Positions 12,498 to 24,636 of a stretch of 64,000 nt of DNA are shown piece by piece. The DNA comes from Erigeron canadensis (Eukaryota > Streptophyta > Magnoliopsida > Asterales > Asteraceae), in NCBI RefSeq assembly GCF_010389155.1, contig NC_057766.1, positions 26,297,516 through 26,361,515 of the forward strand. Direction: 5' to 3'. The number at the start of each line of letters is the position of its first letter. The first letter of the stretch is position 1. The notes under the pieces were generated by a model that was given only the letters and a program-made list of their open reading frames with translations, did no database searches and had not been told where the DNA came from. Both the position numbers and the translations under genes were made by a program.

Positions 12498-12818
12498 CAC
12501 TATAAGAAAAAAGTTTTTTAGTGACCACGTTTTTTAATGGTAACTAAAATTTGGTCACTAATAACCTTATTTAGTTACCATTAAAAAAAGTGGTCACTGA
12601 ATTTGGTCATTAAACAAAATTACGGCCAAAAAATAACATTTTTTTGGTCTCTAAACAAAATTAGTAATGGATCTTTAGTGACGAAAAGTGACCACTCAAA
12701 ATTTGATAACTAACCACAATAGTGACCGAATTTTGATTGTTAGTGATGAAAATTAGGTCACTATGATAAATTAGTGACCAAATGTTTTTCGTCACTAATC
12801 GACATTTTTCTTGTAGTG
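12498..12818. mobile_element. CACTA-type MITE
   Basis: A 321-bp element begins CACTATAAGAAAAA and ends TTTTTCTTGTAGTG, near-perfect inverted ends of the CACTA class. The 3-bp repeat AAT flanks both sides (12495-12497 and 12819-12821), as expected. The interior is made of variants of TTTAGTGACCA and its complement. A truncated relative sits at 26165-26337, and a related right end at about 14360-14372. Confidence 0.88.
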
Positions 12819-13386
12819 AATAATTAATCTTGTACGTTTGATGGTGTTTGATCAAATGCCAAACTTGCAAGTCGAAATCCTTCGTTCATACATGTACAGA
12901 GTAGCTATGCAAGAAGAAAAAATGTGTGATTGATTTAATAAGATCAGAGAAAAGTGTATGATTGCTTTAGAGATCATAATCTATAGATATGTAAATCAAT
13001 GTAGTCTTACATCATAGCATCAAAGTTTCAATCTTACCTTTAGCAGCCTGATTGCAAGTAAATCATTATCAATGTATATAAGTATTAGATATACAATCCT
13101 ACATTTTTTACGACTAAGAAATTAAAAGAAAAAAAAAAGAACTTACAACAAGTCCCACAACCAAGGACACAAACTTTCAATGAGTAACATTCTTTGCACT
13201 CTCAAGCAAAAATAAGGACTTGATCCCTTGTTCACGTACATCATTAAAATCTATTAAATTATTATGTCAAAAATAAAACAAAGACAACAAACACATTTAA
13301 AATTAAAATGTTTCAGCACTTAAATAGAATAAATTGTATTCTCTATATTTATGACTTAAGGAGATGATCAAAAGAAGATAATGAAT

Positions 13387-13602
13387 ACAACAACAACAAC
13401 TGTATCAATCCCTGCGCGGGGTATGAGGAAGGTGAGCTGTAAACAGTCTTACCTCTACCCAAAGGTGGAGAGACTGCTTCCATAAGGACCTCCAGCCAGG
13501 AAGATATAAAAGCCGTAAAAGGATAAAGTGTTTATACCTGTCTGTCGAGAACATGATAAGACGATAATACCTGTCCGCTGGGTTCGCTGGGTCCGCCGGG
13601 TA
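13387..13602 (-). mobile_element. 5'-truncated RTE LINE copy (3' tail only)
   Basis: This 216-bp segment is the reverse complement of a relative of the RTE 3' end at about 9660-9880. Shared blocks include GGGATTGA next to CCCCGCGCAG, AGAGGTAAGACTGT and GACAGGTAT, and it ends in a TTG repeat. It is flanked by a 19-bp duplication with one mismatch (13368-13386 and 13603-13621; TCAAAAGAA, then G or C, then ATAATGAAT). This is target-primed insertion with strong 5' truncation. Confidence 0.88.
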
Positions 13603-13939
13603 TCAAAAGAACATAATGAATCAATCAAGAAAATATAAACCTAACACACACATATATACATACATATATTATATATAATTATATGTATAGAAGTTTGTGA
13701 ACAGATTACACAATTAATCCTTATAATGAATTCTGAAAAAAATGCAATTAAATGACAAATCAGGAAGCCTAATCACAAAAAATAATTGCAATCACAATTT
13801 AGATCCTAATCACAAATCAGTTTCCTAATAACACATTGAAATCTAATTACAATAAAATGCATAAAATTGATTAAATCACAATCCGGTAAACCTAATTACA
13901 AAAATGATTTGTAATTAATAAACCTAATTAAGAAAGCAG

Positions 13940-14372
13940 GTGTAATTAAGATTGAAGACAAAGAGAGTAATTCAAAATCTAGACAGGTGACAAATCAGAG
14001 AGGAAGGCGGAGGCGGTGACGGAGGTGGTGGTTGAACCGGTGACGAAATCAAAGATGAGACGAAGGCAATGACGGAATCGCAGAGGAAACGGAGGTGGAA
14101 GAGGGAGCAGAGGCGGTGATGACCGCAGCGACGGCGACAGAATCGTCGTGAGAATGACCGGCGAGGTTGGTAAGGAGATATCGTTAGAGTAACTTTTGGT
14201 GATGTTAGAGATAAATATTGGAATTATATGAATGGCTGTTTTTTTTGTAAGTATAGATTTTAATTTTTATTTTCTTCGTATTACTAAAAAGTGTTTAACA
14301 AAGGCTTTACTTACTGAAAAATTTATCAGTCACGAAAGGTGTCAGTCACAATAGGTCATTAATCTTGTAGTG
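13940..14372. mobile_element. CACTA-like relic (right end only)
   Basis: The segment ends in GTCATTAATCTTGTAGTG, like the right end of the CACTA MITE at 12818. Upstream is a G-rich stretch (GGCGGAGGCGGTGACGGAGG and similar). No left CACTA end was found. It could be a partial or internally rearranged copy. Confidence 0.4.
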
Positions 14373-14431
14373 TGTATGATTGCTTTAGAGATCATAATCT
14401 ATAGGTATGTAAATCAATGTAGTCTTACATC

Positions 14432-16914
14432 CATAACCATAACAATCAAAAATCATTTTATTTGTGATAAGAGAGTGACTATGGTAGGTCAAGTTAATAG
14501 TAATTAGTGCATTAAGTTAATGTAGTTAGGTTATTATATATCGTTATTGATATACAGTAGGGGTGTTAGACGATTTGATTTATGATTTCTTGGTTTCGGT
14601 CACTTTGATTTGACAGTTTTGGAAGCTCGGATAAAAAACAATCAAACCCAATTAACCAGGTATAAAGCAAACCAAATCCAACTTTCTGTTTGAGTTCGAA
14701 TTCGGTCTAAACTGAACCAGATTTGTATAAATATACCCAAAGTCCTTTTTTTTTTCCCTTTGGTTTCAAACTTTCAAATATCCAAAAAATTGACCTCATT
14801 ACATGCTTTATTTCAAACTTTCAAATACCTTATCGATGATCGACCGAGTATTAAAGTAGTTATCTTTCATGGTTTGATGATAATACAATTTTAGCTTCTT
14901 AATATTCACATAATAATTGAAAAAATACAAGTTAGTTGCATTTAAATAATGCAGATGCAATCTTTTTCTAGACGTATCAAGAGCGTTTACTTTGGTCCAC
15001 ACAACCAAACAATGAAAAGTAAATCGATGATATACATATATGATATAAATCGATGGTACATGTAACCTAACGTTCTAAAACTGTTTTAATTGTTATTGAC
15101 CCTGTTTTCTGATGTTGCAATTGTGTGGTGGTGTCTAGAACATGTCGAGGAAGCCAAGTCGCACATAATCCTCTAAAGTTGACTAGGTACTAGCTAGCAG
15201 CCGACAAGCAACTACATTTACATGTTAGAAAATATATATACTAAGTCATCGATCCAAAGTATCTCAAAACTTCTAAGACTTCGTGAATGAATTTAATGCT
15301 TTGTATTTTTCTTTCGACCAAGAGATTGATTAACATTTGTTAGTGACGTGGCCATGATATACGTTATGGCCGGGTGCGCCACTTAAACAAAACAAAATAT
15401 TAAATTACAACATAGGATCGTTATCATTTTAAAACTAAAACTTTTATGAAAATTAGAAAAAGCTGACATGTTAAGTTCATATTACAGTGTGATTGAACAA
15501 TTTTTTAATTTTCACGTGCTATCAAAAACACATTATGATTTAAAACTTAATACGAGGTGTTTTTAGATTACACAAAACACATTGTGTTTTTAAAAAACAC
15601 AATTAAAATACATTGTGTTATATTCAGATCACAATGCGTTTTGGTCAGTTTTTTAGTTTTCACATAAATTTTAGTTTTCAAATGAACATTTCACTTATAA
15701 TAGTAATATATTCTCAAGCGGTTATTCTTTTGAGCAGTTTATCTTCCTATTTTTATCTAAATACTAAAATATAACTGATTTTTATATATATTAAAATACA
15801 ACTGACTTAACCACTTATTGAACAATCATAATTCTTCAATCTTCAAAACTAAAAATTAATGATTTCATTATTAATCTAATAATAAATTTATATAAAAAAA
15901 AATCTCAATAGTCTCTATCGATATCTAAATATATTATTATTATATTATTATTATTATTTTTTTTAGCGACAAGTGTTAGATTTAAATGATTCGAACCCTA
16001 CCAGTGACATTCAAGGTGGACAATATGTTGGAAGTTGAAACCCGCGCACTGTTGCACACGCTCAAGAAGTAAATATCCGAATCATGAGGAATCAAGATTT
16101 GATCTCAAGTCTCCAAGGCAACATTCCCTCCGCCAGTTTCTTAAAAAGGGCCCCAGATAACCAGTTGATCTAAGTCTAAGTGATTATTATAATACTAGTA
16201 TTTATATTAGTATTAATAGAAATTGTCTAACTAATTTATATTTTGTTGTTTTAATCAATAAATTAGTATTTTTTTTTTCAAACATTCATTCGCCATATGA
16301 CATCTGGAAAATCTTACCATATAATGGTGAAACATTATACGTACCTTAGATAACGAGATATTGATCATGAGTCATTACAAATAAGTATATTATTTTAAAA
16401 TTTTTGAATTAATATTTCACTAATTAATATTAATATTTATTTATTTATATCTCAAACTCTATCTAAAAGTCACAAAAAATAAAACAATATATTCGTTCAT
16501 TGGATATAAATAAATTTGTTTAATTTGATTTCACATACAATTTTTACATTCATATTTAGATATTCAACAATTTATTAGATCCTGAAAATATCATAAAATT
16601 CATGTATTTGATACGGGGTATTATATCAAGATCACTAAAAAAAATTATCTTAAATTAATGGGCGGTATTTTTTTTTATCTTTAAAATCTTTTGAAATGTG
16701 ATGGGCCGAATCTTGTAATGGATTATAACTTTAGTAAACTTTATAAAATATTTAATACTCCTTAACCTTTTCAATACGGGCCGTGGCCCACTCGACATTT
16801 ACAGTGGCTTGGTCACTCATCACTCGCCACGATAAATGATTTTTTCGTTCAACAGGGACGTCACTTGATATGCTTTTTCAATATTTTATTTTTTATTCTT
16901 TGTGTTCTTGTAAC
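14432..16914. other. Intergenic, AT-rich, no gene seen
   Basis: No coding region is supported. Around 15520-15650 there are several imperfect copies of ACACATTGTGTTT. Around 15955-16185 a more GC-balanced block, ending in an A-rich ATAATAATAAT tract on the minus strand, has a GGTTCGAATC-like box and could be an old SINE or LINE tail, but it lacks clear flanking repeats. Confidence 0.4.
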
Positions 16915-17216
16915 CAGAAGCGGAGCCAAGATTTCATGCTGAGGGGGACTCAACTGTATTTATTTCTCGATCGTTATATATATTATAATGTGAAATACAT
17001 AACAATTTAATAAAATTTTAGGAAAATATAATTTTATTATAAATATAAAAGTTTTACTTGAACAGTTATAGCTAGAAGTCAAACATTTATAAATTGATGG
17101 TGACTTGCTTTAAAAAGATCTTTGCATTAGTTGGCTATAAACTAGCCTTGAAATAGAAAGCATAAATGGTTGGCGGGGGCTAAGCACCCTCTACTCCCCC
17201 TACTAGCCCCACCCTG
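16915..17216. mobile_element. hAT-type MITE
   Basis: A 302-bp element starts CAGAAGCGGAGCCAAG and ends so that its complement reads CAGGGTGGGGCTAG, short imperfect hAT inverted repeats. It is flanked by a perfect 8-bp duplication, CTTGTAAC, at 16907-16914 and 17217-17224, the size used by hAT transposases. It has no coding capacity. Confidence 0.88.
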
Positions 17217-17224
17217 CTTGTAAC

Positions 17225-18224
17225 TCGTAAAGTTCAATAACATAAGTTAGTAGTTTTAAACTTTTAATCAAATTAGTATGAGCTACCATCAATAGATAAT
17301 CACGTGCAAATTTTAAAATCACATTTTGTTATTCATGTAAAATTATTTTGTAAACTTTCCATGCCCTCAAAATGGAAAACATAAGTAAAAAGTTAGCGGC
17401 AAAAGAGAAAACGAGATGATAGAACGGAGAAAGCAACAAGTTTAGAGAACAGAAACGGAAATATGAAAGGTTAATATGTACTGCATATCATTTAGAGTCT
17501 TTTAAAACTATTTTCTCTCGTTTTTGTCACAATATATATTCTTAGAAGTTTGGTTTTAAAGCATTACTAATGCAAGTCCATGAAGAATCCCTATAGTGAT
17601 AATGGAAGGTGAGATGGAGTCCTAAAAAACAAAGTCTAAGATAAGGTCCATTACTTATATAGACGAACAAGTGAGAAATCTAGTTGGGAAATTGGGTTCA
17701 TCACTCATTTAAAGTCTATCTTTAATATATATTAACGATAAGAAAAAACTCTTAATTTTAAATTGAAAAAATAAAAAATTTATCTTTTATTAACCGATAA
17801 TTATGATGACATCGACCAAATAATTAATAAAAACACTTTTGGTCCTTATATATTTTGATATAAATGTGTTTAATTTTATTTATATTTTGGATATATTTCT
17901 CAACTTATATTGGATTAACATTAACTATTTAACTTCAACATAATTAACTTGTTACTCTAATTTGTGACTATGTCGTATAAAATTATGAGTACAGATGCTC
18001 GCACGAAAACAATTCGGCATCCATGCTTTCCTGTGCTCAAAACCCTTTCAACGACAATTTTAAACCACTTTTCCTTAGACATAATACGACATCTCCTATA
18101 CCATTTTTAAAGTTAATTCACAAAATGGACCACCACCCGACTTCAAAACAAAAAAAATAATATACACGCACGTCTTTAATATGTTGGAGAATTTCGTAGT
18201 TTTGTACCACTATTCGGTCTCAAC
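17225..18224. other. Upstream region of the PPR gene, no gene seen
   Basis: The stretch is AT-rich, without repeats that I could delimit and without a credible ORF. Confidence 0.4.
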
Positions 18225-18334
18225 TGGGCCAATCTGGCCAATGGGCTAATTTGTCAAATGACCAATACCTTCACCAAAACATGATTATCCAAATGATCCA
18301 CGACAATATATTTTGTTAGACATTTATATAAAAG
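18225..18334 (+). promoter_or_regulatory. Putative PPR gene promoter: two site II motifs and a TATA-like box
   Basis: TGGGCC (18225-18230) and TGGGCT (18242-18247) match site II elements, which are common in promoters of nuclear genes for organelle proteins and the translation machinery. TTATATAAAAG near 18324-18334 could act as a TATA box, leaving a short leader before the ATG at 18374. The assignment rests on motif position only. Confidence 0.5.
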
Positions 18335-18373
18335 TAGTGGTCTGGTCCCAACTCATATAAACATATATCTATA

Positions 18374-20110
18374 ATGTATCAATATCAATTTAACCCAATG
18401 TTTTTTAAAAACAGGTCCCTAGAATACGTCGTCACATCATCATCATATATATTTAGTTCCCAGCTAAAAAAAACTAGCCTGTTAACTGTTGCCTTTGCAC
18501 ATGGGTTTTCTTTGATTGCACACAACGTGTTTGATAAAAGGCCTGAAAGAAACATACTGAGTATGAATGACAATGAGCACCAAAAGTTGGCAACTTTTGT
18601 GCATGAAAATAGGTTAGGCAAGAAACCAACAAAGTTTGAACTTTGTACTATCCTTAAATGTTGTGCCAAGAAGCGGAACTCCCTTCTTGGGTCGCAAGTC
18701 CATGCCAAGATTATCCGTATCGGTTTAGGTGATAATTTGTATATAAATAGCGCGTTAGTTAACGTTTATTCTAAATGTGGTGTAATTTGTGAGGCGATGA
18801 GGGTGTTTGATGGAATGGAAGTTCATGATGAAGTGTCGTGGACTTCGATTATATGTGGGTTTTCGCAAAATGGGCAAGGGAGGGAAGCTGTTTGTTTGTT
18901 TAAGGAAATGTTGGTGACGGATGTTAGACCGAATTGTCAAACGTATGTTGGTGTTATTAGTGGTTGTAGTGAGCAAGAATCTGTGTTTAAATGTGGTGAG
19001 TTGCTTCATGGGCATGTAATAGTATTGGGACATGAAAGGAATGATTTTGTAACAAGTTCTCTTATTGATTATTATTCAAAGTGTGGAAAGATGGATAAAG
19101 TTGTTATGTTATTTGAAGCATCCGAGATTAGGGATGATGTTCTTTTAAATACTATGATTTCAGCATATTCTCGTAATTTACAAGGTGAAGATGGACTTCA
19201 ACTTTTTATGAAAATGCGTAGTGCGAATGTGAGTCTGAGTGAACATGCTTTGACTAGTGTTTTGGATGCTTGTGGGGCGTTGACGGTTCTGCAACAAGGA
19301 ATCCAAGTACATGCTTTGGTAACGAAGATGGGTTCTGACCAGAACGTGTTTGTGGTTGGGGCTTTGATCGATATGTACTCAAAATGTGGAGACGTTGATG
19401 AAGCTTATCGTGTTTTTGATCGTGCACCATGCAAAAACAACATATTATGGACTTCAATGATTACAGCGTTTGCACAGAGTGGTAGAGGCTTGGATGCTTT
19501 AGAACTCTTTGATCATTTGGTGATGGAAAGAAGATTTATCCCGGATCATGTTTGTTTTACTGTAGTGTTGACTGCTTGCAACCATGCTGGACTTCTTGAC
19601 AAGGGTATTGACTATTTCGATAGGATGAGATCAGAATATAATTTGGCTCCTGAAGTGGATCAATATGCTTGCTTGATTGATCTATATGCAAGGAAAGGCG
19701 AGCTTAAAAGGGCAAAACAGGTAATGGAGGATATGCCATTTGATGCAAATGCAGTGATATGGAGTTCTTTCTTGAGTTCTTGTAAAAAGTATGGAAATGT
19801 AGAGCTTGGGAGAGAGGCAGCTTATAAGCTATTTAAACTGGAACCAAATAGTTCCGTGCCTTATCGGGTTTTAGCTGATATATATGCCGGGGCTGGTTTA
19901 TGGAATGACGTGCAAAACATAACGAAACTGATGAATGACAACGGAGTAAGAAAAACAGTACCAGGGTGGAGTTGGGTTGAAGTAGATAATCAAGTCCTTG
20001 GATTCTCTGTGGGTGATGCTTCTCACCCTCGGTCAGAAGAAATTCATTTAGAATTGAGAAAGCTTAGTTTGGAGATGCTGAATAAACGTACTCTAGAGTA
20101 TATCACTTAG
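18374..20110 (+). CDS. Pentatricopeptide repeat protein, PLS class, E/E+ type
   Basis: An intronless 578-residue protein. Tandem PPR motifs run from about residue 120 to 455. Typical P, L and S motif cores are visible, such as SALVNVYSKCG, VSWTSIICGFSQNGQ, GALIDMYSKCGDVDEA, ILWTSMITAFAQSG and ACLIDLYARKGELKRA. The E domain follows (VIWSSFLSSCKKYGNVELGR at about 475-494), and an E+-like stretch (PGWSWVEVDNQVLGFSVGD) lies near the C terminus. It lacks the DYW deaminase domain. Family members bind single-stranded organelle RNA one base per repeat, and E-class members usually act in C-to-U editing with a DYW partner supplied in trans. The N terminus (Lys/Arg/Ser-rich, first 45 residues) could be a mitochondrial or plastid transit peptide. 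The start was chosen as the first ATG of the open frame, just downstream of a TATA-like box. The frame is intact. Confidence 0.95.
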   Translation: MYQYQFNPMFFKNRSLEYVVTSSSYIFSSQLKKTSLLTVAFAHGFSLIAHNVFDKRPERNILSMNDNEHQKLATFVHENRLGKKPTKFELCTILKCCAKKRNSLLGSQVHAKIIRIGLGDNLYINSALVNVYSKCGVICEAMRVFDGMEVHDEVSWTSIICGFSQNGQGREAVCLFKEMLVTDVRPNCQTYVGVISGCSEQESVFKCGELLHGHVIVLGHERNDFVTSSLIDYYSKCGKMDKVVMLFEASEIRDDVLLNTMISAYSRNLQGEDGLQLFMKMRSANVSLSEHALTSVLDACGALTVLQQGIQVHALVTKMGSDQNVFVVGALIDMYSKCGDVDEAYRVFDRAPCKNNILWTSMITAFAQSGRGLDALELFDHLVMERRFIPDHVCFTVVLTACNHAGLLDKGIDYFDRMRSEYNLAPEVDQYACLIDLYARKGELKRAKQVMEDMPFDANAVIWSSFLSSCKKYGNVELGREAAYKLFKLEPNSSVPYRVLADIYAGAGLWNDVQNITKLMNDNGVRKTVPGWSWVEVDNQVLGFSVGDASHPRSEEIHLELRKLSLEMLNKRTLEYIT

Positions 20111-20978
20111 AACTTCATTTTCTCTAATTTGAAAAATTATAGGTAAGGTATGTTTCTCTCTTCTTTTTTTAGATATCTATTTTTTTTACTGGTAGACACA
20201 AATAGATCAATGTATATGTAGGTATATATGCATATCACCATTTTACTTTAGGTTATCAATCGTTTATTTCTGTGTCATATGTTTGAATTATAGATGAATC
20301 AAGTTCTTCCAGTAACCATCAAGCTTATGAAGGTTGATCTCTTATGTCTGATCCAAACAATCTATCACGTTGCTTATCTGTAGTTGATCATAGTGAACAA
20401 GTTTCTATCCGGTACCATTACATTCATGATAATTAAATGAAATCTTGGAAAAAGATATCGATCAATCAATGGTTTGAATTACTGACTAAATGTTTGATTG
20501 ACAGTCTTTTGTAACCACTTCAATTTCTTTGATACTTGGTACCTTTAGTAATTGCATGATAGTGATTCTGTGAGTTAATAAGCACACGACCTTGATATTT
20601 AATGATACCTTTAGTAATTACATGCACTGAATTTTGTGAAACAAACGTTTCGGGTTTGAACTGGCTTGGTTTACCAGGTCTGTAAACAACCCATGGAGGT
20701 AAAGTTTAGGGTAAATTGTTTTGAAAGTACTCCAACTTTTCTCAAATAGCTTTATGGGAGTCGGTTCAAAAAACGCTTCTTTTGTGGGCTAAACTTGGCA
20801 AAAACATCAGGTGGAGTATTTGGTACTCTGGGATGATTTCAGATAACATAAACCTGCAAAAGTGTTGTAATATACAGTCACTTCCCAAAAATTGAAAGGT
20901 GATTAGAGTGGTATAGCTATTGTGCATAATCCTTAGAAGGGGAGAGCAAGGCACCTTACAAATTTTGAAGCGATTCCA
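20111..20978 (+). other. 3' flank of the PPR gene, no further gene seen
   Basis: The first few hundred bases are probably 3' untranslated sequence. Splice-like junctions (GGTAAGG near 20150) hint at a possible intron in the UTR, but this cannot be confirmed. No coding region is supported. Confidence 0.35.
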
Positions 20979-21362
20979 CTGGTGGAACTACACGAATACT
21001 AGGGGTAGCCTGAGCTACAGGTCCGTTAAATTTTTGTAGTATAAATTTTTTGAAATATGATGTATTTTTTATTGGTGCTACGGGTCAAATAAATATGGGA
21101 TACCGGTCAATGTATCTAATTTTAAACTTTCGAAAGATTTTCCTATCAATATAACTTATAAGCATGCATTTGTGCTAATAAATATGTAAAGAAGACTCCA
21201 AAAGTGCTAAAAACTCTTAAAAACCCACTATATATAGACAAAAATCCTTAAAAAAGTGCTAAACACTGTAAGAGTTTAGACGTTATCGTTACTTTGCGAC
21301 GATACGAGGCTAACCAAAAAAATGTGTGCTACCGGTCATCTGCGATCCTGGTTCCGCCACTG
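20979..21362. mobile_element. hAT-type non-autonomous element
   Basis: The complement of the right end reads CAGTGGCGGAACCAGG, a common plant hAT terminal repeat; the left end reads CTGGTGGAAC, apparently lacking its first bases. GATTCCA lies immediately outside both ends (20972-20978 and 21363-21369), most of an 8-bp duplication. The 384-bp body has no coding capacity. Confidence 0.7.
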
Positions 21363-22051
21363 GATTCCAAAGTGTGCTGCAACTCATGGACAACTTGTTC
21401 AATCTTCAGGCATTGAGGTGGACTAATGGGGAACACACTGAGCATGATACTCCAAACTTGATAGTTAAAGCCAGACATTCCTCTATTTTACTTTTTTCTA
21501 CCGTACTTTTCATAGCAATTGCATCCTCAGGTCATTCACCATCAATAACATGAGTTACATAATCTGGAAACTTGGAAAGGCCGGCCTTGCATTTTTGTGA
21601 AAGCTAAGGTCTATATAAAACATGTTGTCTGTTGGCCTTTTTCCTATCGTTACCTCCAATATTAACATTCCAAAACTGTAGACATCCTCAGTACTAGTCA
21701 TCTCATTCCCTTAAACCATACTCTGCTATTTGCAATAAATTTGAGTTTAAAAAGGTAATAGTGTAAATATAGAATAGCATCCAAGAATTTATGAACTTTA
21801 TACAGTTGTGCATGCCATATTGTTCCTCTAATCCCAGCTGAGCTGTTTTTGATTGAGTCCATTCCAAGAAATCGTGCTAACAAAACTCTCCAACATGTGC
21901 CACCATATCATCATTGAGATTATGGTTATAGAATACACTCCTTTTATTTCAGGATTTATAAACTTGCTTCCTATATGCAGTTCCAAATCTAGGACCTCAT
22001 GAAACCCATGGATTTGCTAGAAACAGGTTATGGACTTTTGATGCCCCTTTG
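21363..22051. other. Intergenic, no gene seen
   Basis: Short ORFs such as 21326-21553 run across the hAT end and are not credible. No repeat boundaries were found. Confidence 0.35.
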
Positions 22052-22409
22052 TGTTGGATATAATTGTATAAGTCTTGGGGTCAAAAGTTTAGGGACTAAA
22101 TTGTATATAGTCCAAAGTTGTAATATATAAACCGGTTAGTTTAAGGAACGGGCTTGGTGTTATTTGGGCCAACACATACACATGGACATTACGATTGAGA
22201 AAAGACATGAAGATTCAAGGAGCGGTTACCGGATGAATTGAAGAGACACGATGGATCGGTTTATGCTACTATAAATAGGTTATTTGTATCTTGGTTTTAC
22301 GTGTGTCTTATTCAATGTAAACAACGGGTTTGTTGTTTATAATATAATCAAATTTCTTGTTCAATCTTGTGAGTTTGATCCTGTGGATATGGAATCTCGA
22401 TTCTTAACA
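22052..22409. mobile_element. Short copia-type solo LTR
   Basis: A 358-bp segment starts TGTTGGATATAATTG and ends TTCTTAACA. It is flanked by CTTTG (22047-22051) and CTTTA (22410-22414), a 5-bp duplication with one mismatch. Within it, CTATAAATAGG near 22269 fits an LTR TATA box, and GTTTATAATATAATC follows downstream. There is no internal sequence, hence a solo LTR. Confidence 0.8.
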
Positions 22410-22461
22410 CTTTACTCCCTTCTGATGCTGCCAATTAAGTTTTCATTGATTTGATTTTTAG

Positions 22462-23420
22462 GCCTACAAAAAAGGATTTGAAAAATATGGCCTCACAGGT
22501 ACATCTCATAAACTTATCGCGTGTTGATACATTTGCTTTATATAGATTGAATACATAGACTTGAAAGGCATGCTGCCGGAGGAGCAAAAGTATAGTACTT
22601 TGATCTTCTTATCAAGCTAAAGACAAAGCAGAGACATCTTTTTCGTTACATTCAGAAATGTGAATATCATAATTTTGTATGTTTTTATACGGTGAGTACA
22701 ATTTTTGTTTAGTTTTGTGACCATTAGCATGGATTACTAATAATGTTAATATTGAATCACTGCAGGTCAAAGCCTATAAGAATCATGAATTTGGGAGGAG
22801 GTGCCCAAGCTCTGCAGGATGAAGAGGAAGACGCCGTTCACCCTCATCTTGGGCGGATCAAGAATGCATTTGGCGTAGAAGAGAGTGATGAGGAGGTAAG
22901 TGTCTATCTTTATCCTTCTACTCTGACCTGGTGGGTAGCAAAGTTTGTTTAGGGCGTAATGTTATGTTAACTTTTTTTTATCAAGATGGCTAGATGGTTG
23001 TGTTGAGTAATGGGTTTAAATGTGTTATGGTCAGATAAGTCATTTTATGAGGTCACAACAGGTCAGACTGTGACTCGAAAGACTTTTGGATGAAACTTTT
23101 AAATACATGTATAAAATAATTAGGTTGCAAATAGGATTACAGAAACTATATTAGTATTTCAGTAATAATGTAGTCTTTGACTATAATGTATGAAGTTTTA
23201 CTTCTATGCATTTTGATGACCATCTATGTGTCCATGTCTCCTGTTTGAAGTCATTACTGGCGTGTGTGTGTGTGTGTGTGTATAACTATGTACGCATATC
23301 TTGCCTTCCTTACGCTGCATATCAAAATCATTCTTAGACTGCTTAACTGTTGATAGCAGAGAGTTCCCTGGAAGAAATCCAACCTACTGCTTCTAAAGCC
23401 TCTTCAAGTAAGAAGAGAAG
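22462..23420 (+). pseudogene. Unidentified exon-like pieces (possible gene fragment)
   Basis: Three segments have plant-like splice junctions: 22462-22498 (after TTTTTAG, before GTAC), 22766-22895 (after CTGCAG, before GTAAGT) and from 23357 (after GATAG) to about 23407 (before GTAAGA). The middle piece reads openly with an acidic stretch (QDEEEDAVHPHLGRIKNAFG, then VEESDEE). I do not recognise the protein, and no start or continuation was found. It may be a remnant of a gene interrupted by the adjacent solo LTR, or chance. Confidence 0.3.
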
Positions 23421-24572
23421 GAATGATAATGGGTCTTCAAATAGTTGTCTGTTATATTTGCTGTTATTAGTTATTTGGAAAATGTTAGGAAAACCCAACA
23501 CACTATATATTAAGCCTGGTCTAAAAATGTTAAGAAGACTTAACTTATTGTCAAAATAACCCATCCCTAAGCCGTAACTAAAGCAATCATATAAAAAATA
23601 TCCAGGTTCATTCATATGGTTTTAACCTGAATGACATTATCTTGATAGGATGGATCGATGTATATCTATATAGTCCACTAGTAGTTGCGCTGAAGTTCTG
23701 TTGGAAAATATTAACGCCTTCCTTGTATAGACCAAAATTTTTTGAAGAATTGGAGTTAATAATGTATTTCAGTGCTAAAAAACAGTCGAAGCTAGACAAA
23801 GAGTCAAAGATGGAAAGAGATGCTCAGTGCTAAGAAAAACAAAACGCAATGTTCAGCAATGTATCGGGTATTTTGACTTTGACCTTTTGGACAAGGATAA
23901 CAAGGTTACAAGCATAGCAAGGTTACAATTATCTAATGAAAAGACTACTAAATCACTATACCACTGTACATCACCAAATATGCTTAAACTTTTGTACTGT
24001 ATAATATTATAAAGACACATTTGATAGTGTACGGTTTTAACTAAGTAGTGTATAAATCATTACCCTTTTAAGTGTCGGACATTTTAATTTTAAATTTTGA
24101 CCGTTAATATTTTTGTTTGTGTTGTAACATTTGGTATAAAATATATAAATGGATTAGGTTTAAACGTATCTTTTATTAATATAACTTTGATTAATTAATA
24201 CGTAATACTAATGAAATTATTTATTTTTAAAGTTGAAAAATAAATACTTAAACTAAGACATTGACGAAATAATACGATATATTATTTTAACAGTATGATT
24301 TTGCAACGTTTTTATTTTATAATTTATTTGAACAATAACTTTTGTTATTTTAATTGATACATACGAGTAATATTTTTAAAATAAAATTTATGAATTTAGC
24401 GTATTAAGTTAATTAGTAGTCTTCTTCTTGGTTTCGGATTCTTCCTTGGCCTATTCATACTCATACTCTGGTTGCAAAAGCTATATATATATCCATAATT
24501 CCAATTATTATCACGCATATGATATAATTCGATCTTTCATAAAAACCGAACGAATTTGTTAATTAATTCGTC
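23421..24572. other. Intergenic with a Stowaway-family relic
   Basis: About 24060-24280 resembles the left two-thirds of the Stowaway MITE at 47166-47418 (shared TTGACCGT, AATATTTTTGTTTGTGTT and ATTAATATAACTTT blocks), but both ends are eroded. The rest has no gene. TATATATATATCC at about 24482 may be a TATA box for the gene starting at 24634. Confidence 0.45.

Positions 24573-24633
<61 letters not shown>
24573..24633 (+). repeat. (AAT)n microsatellite in the 5' leader
   Basis: About 20 uninterrupted AAT units end directly at the ATG of the next gene. Read in frame from an upstream ATG (24556) they would encode about 20 isoleucines, which is unlikely to be translated. They more probably belong to the 5' untranslated region. 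Confidence 0.9.

Positions 24634-24636
<3 letters not shown>

Larger units (their letters stand above)
12954..14431. repeat. Direct repeat of about 60 bp flanking 1.36 kb
   Basis: GTGTATGATTGCTTTAGAGA and the following 40 bases occur at about 12956-13015 and again at about 14372-14430 with one or two differences. The second copy starts exactly where a CACTA-like right end (CTTGTAGTG, ending 14372) stops. The first copy has no adjacent transposon end. This suggests a local duplication or an aberrant transposition event. The enclosed DNA holds an RTE tail and a GC-rich segment. Confidence 0.7.

Noticed and set aside
12498..12818. CRISPR-like array because of repeated TTTAGTGACCA units
   Set aside because: The repeats are the irregular interior of a CACTA MITE in a plant genome; there is no regular spacer pattern.
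15955..16185. SINE or LINE tail on the minus strand
   Set aside because: It has a box-B-like stretch and an A-rich end, but no flanking duplication and no box A, so it was left in the intergenic note.
22743..22952. 69-codon ORF as a complete small gene
   Set aside because: It looks like an exon with GT-AG borders and unknown partners rather than a complete gene; kept only as a low-confidence fragment.
24556..24633. Upstream ATG giving an N-terminal run of about 20 isoleucines
   Set aside because: It is the AAT microsatellite read in frame. The ATG at its end gives a more reasonable protein, so the repeat is taken as leader.
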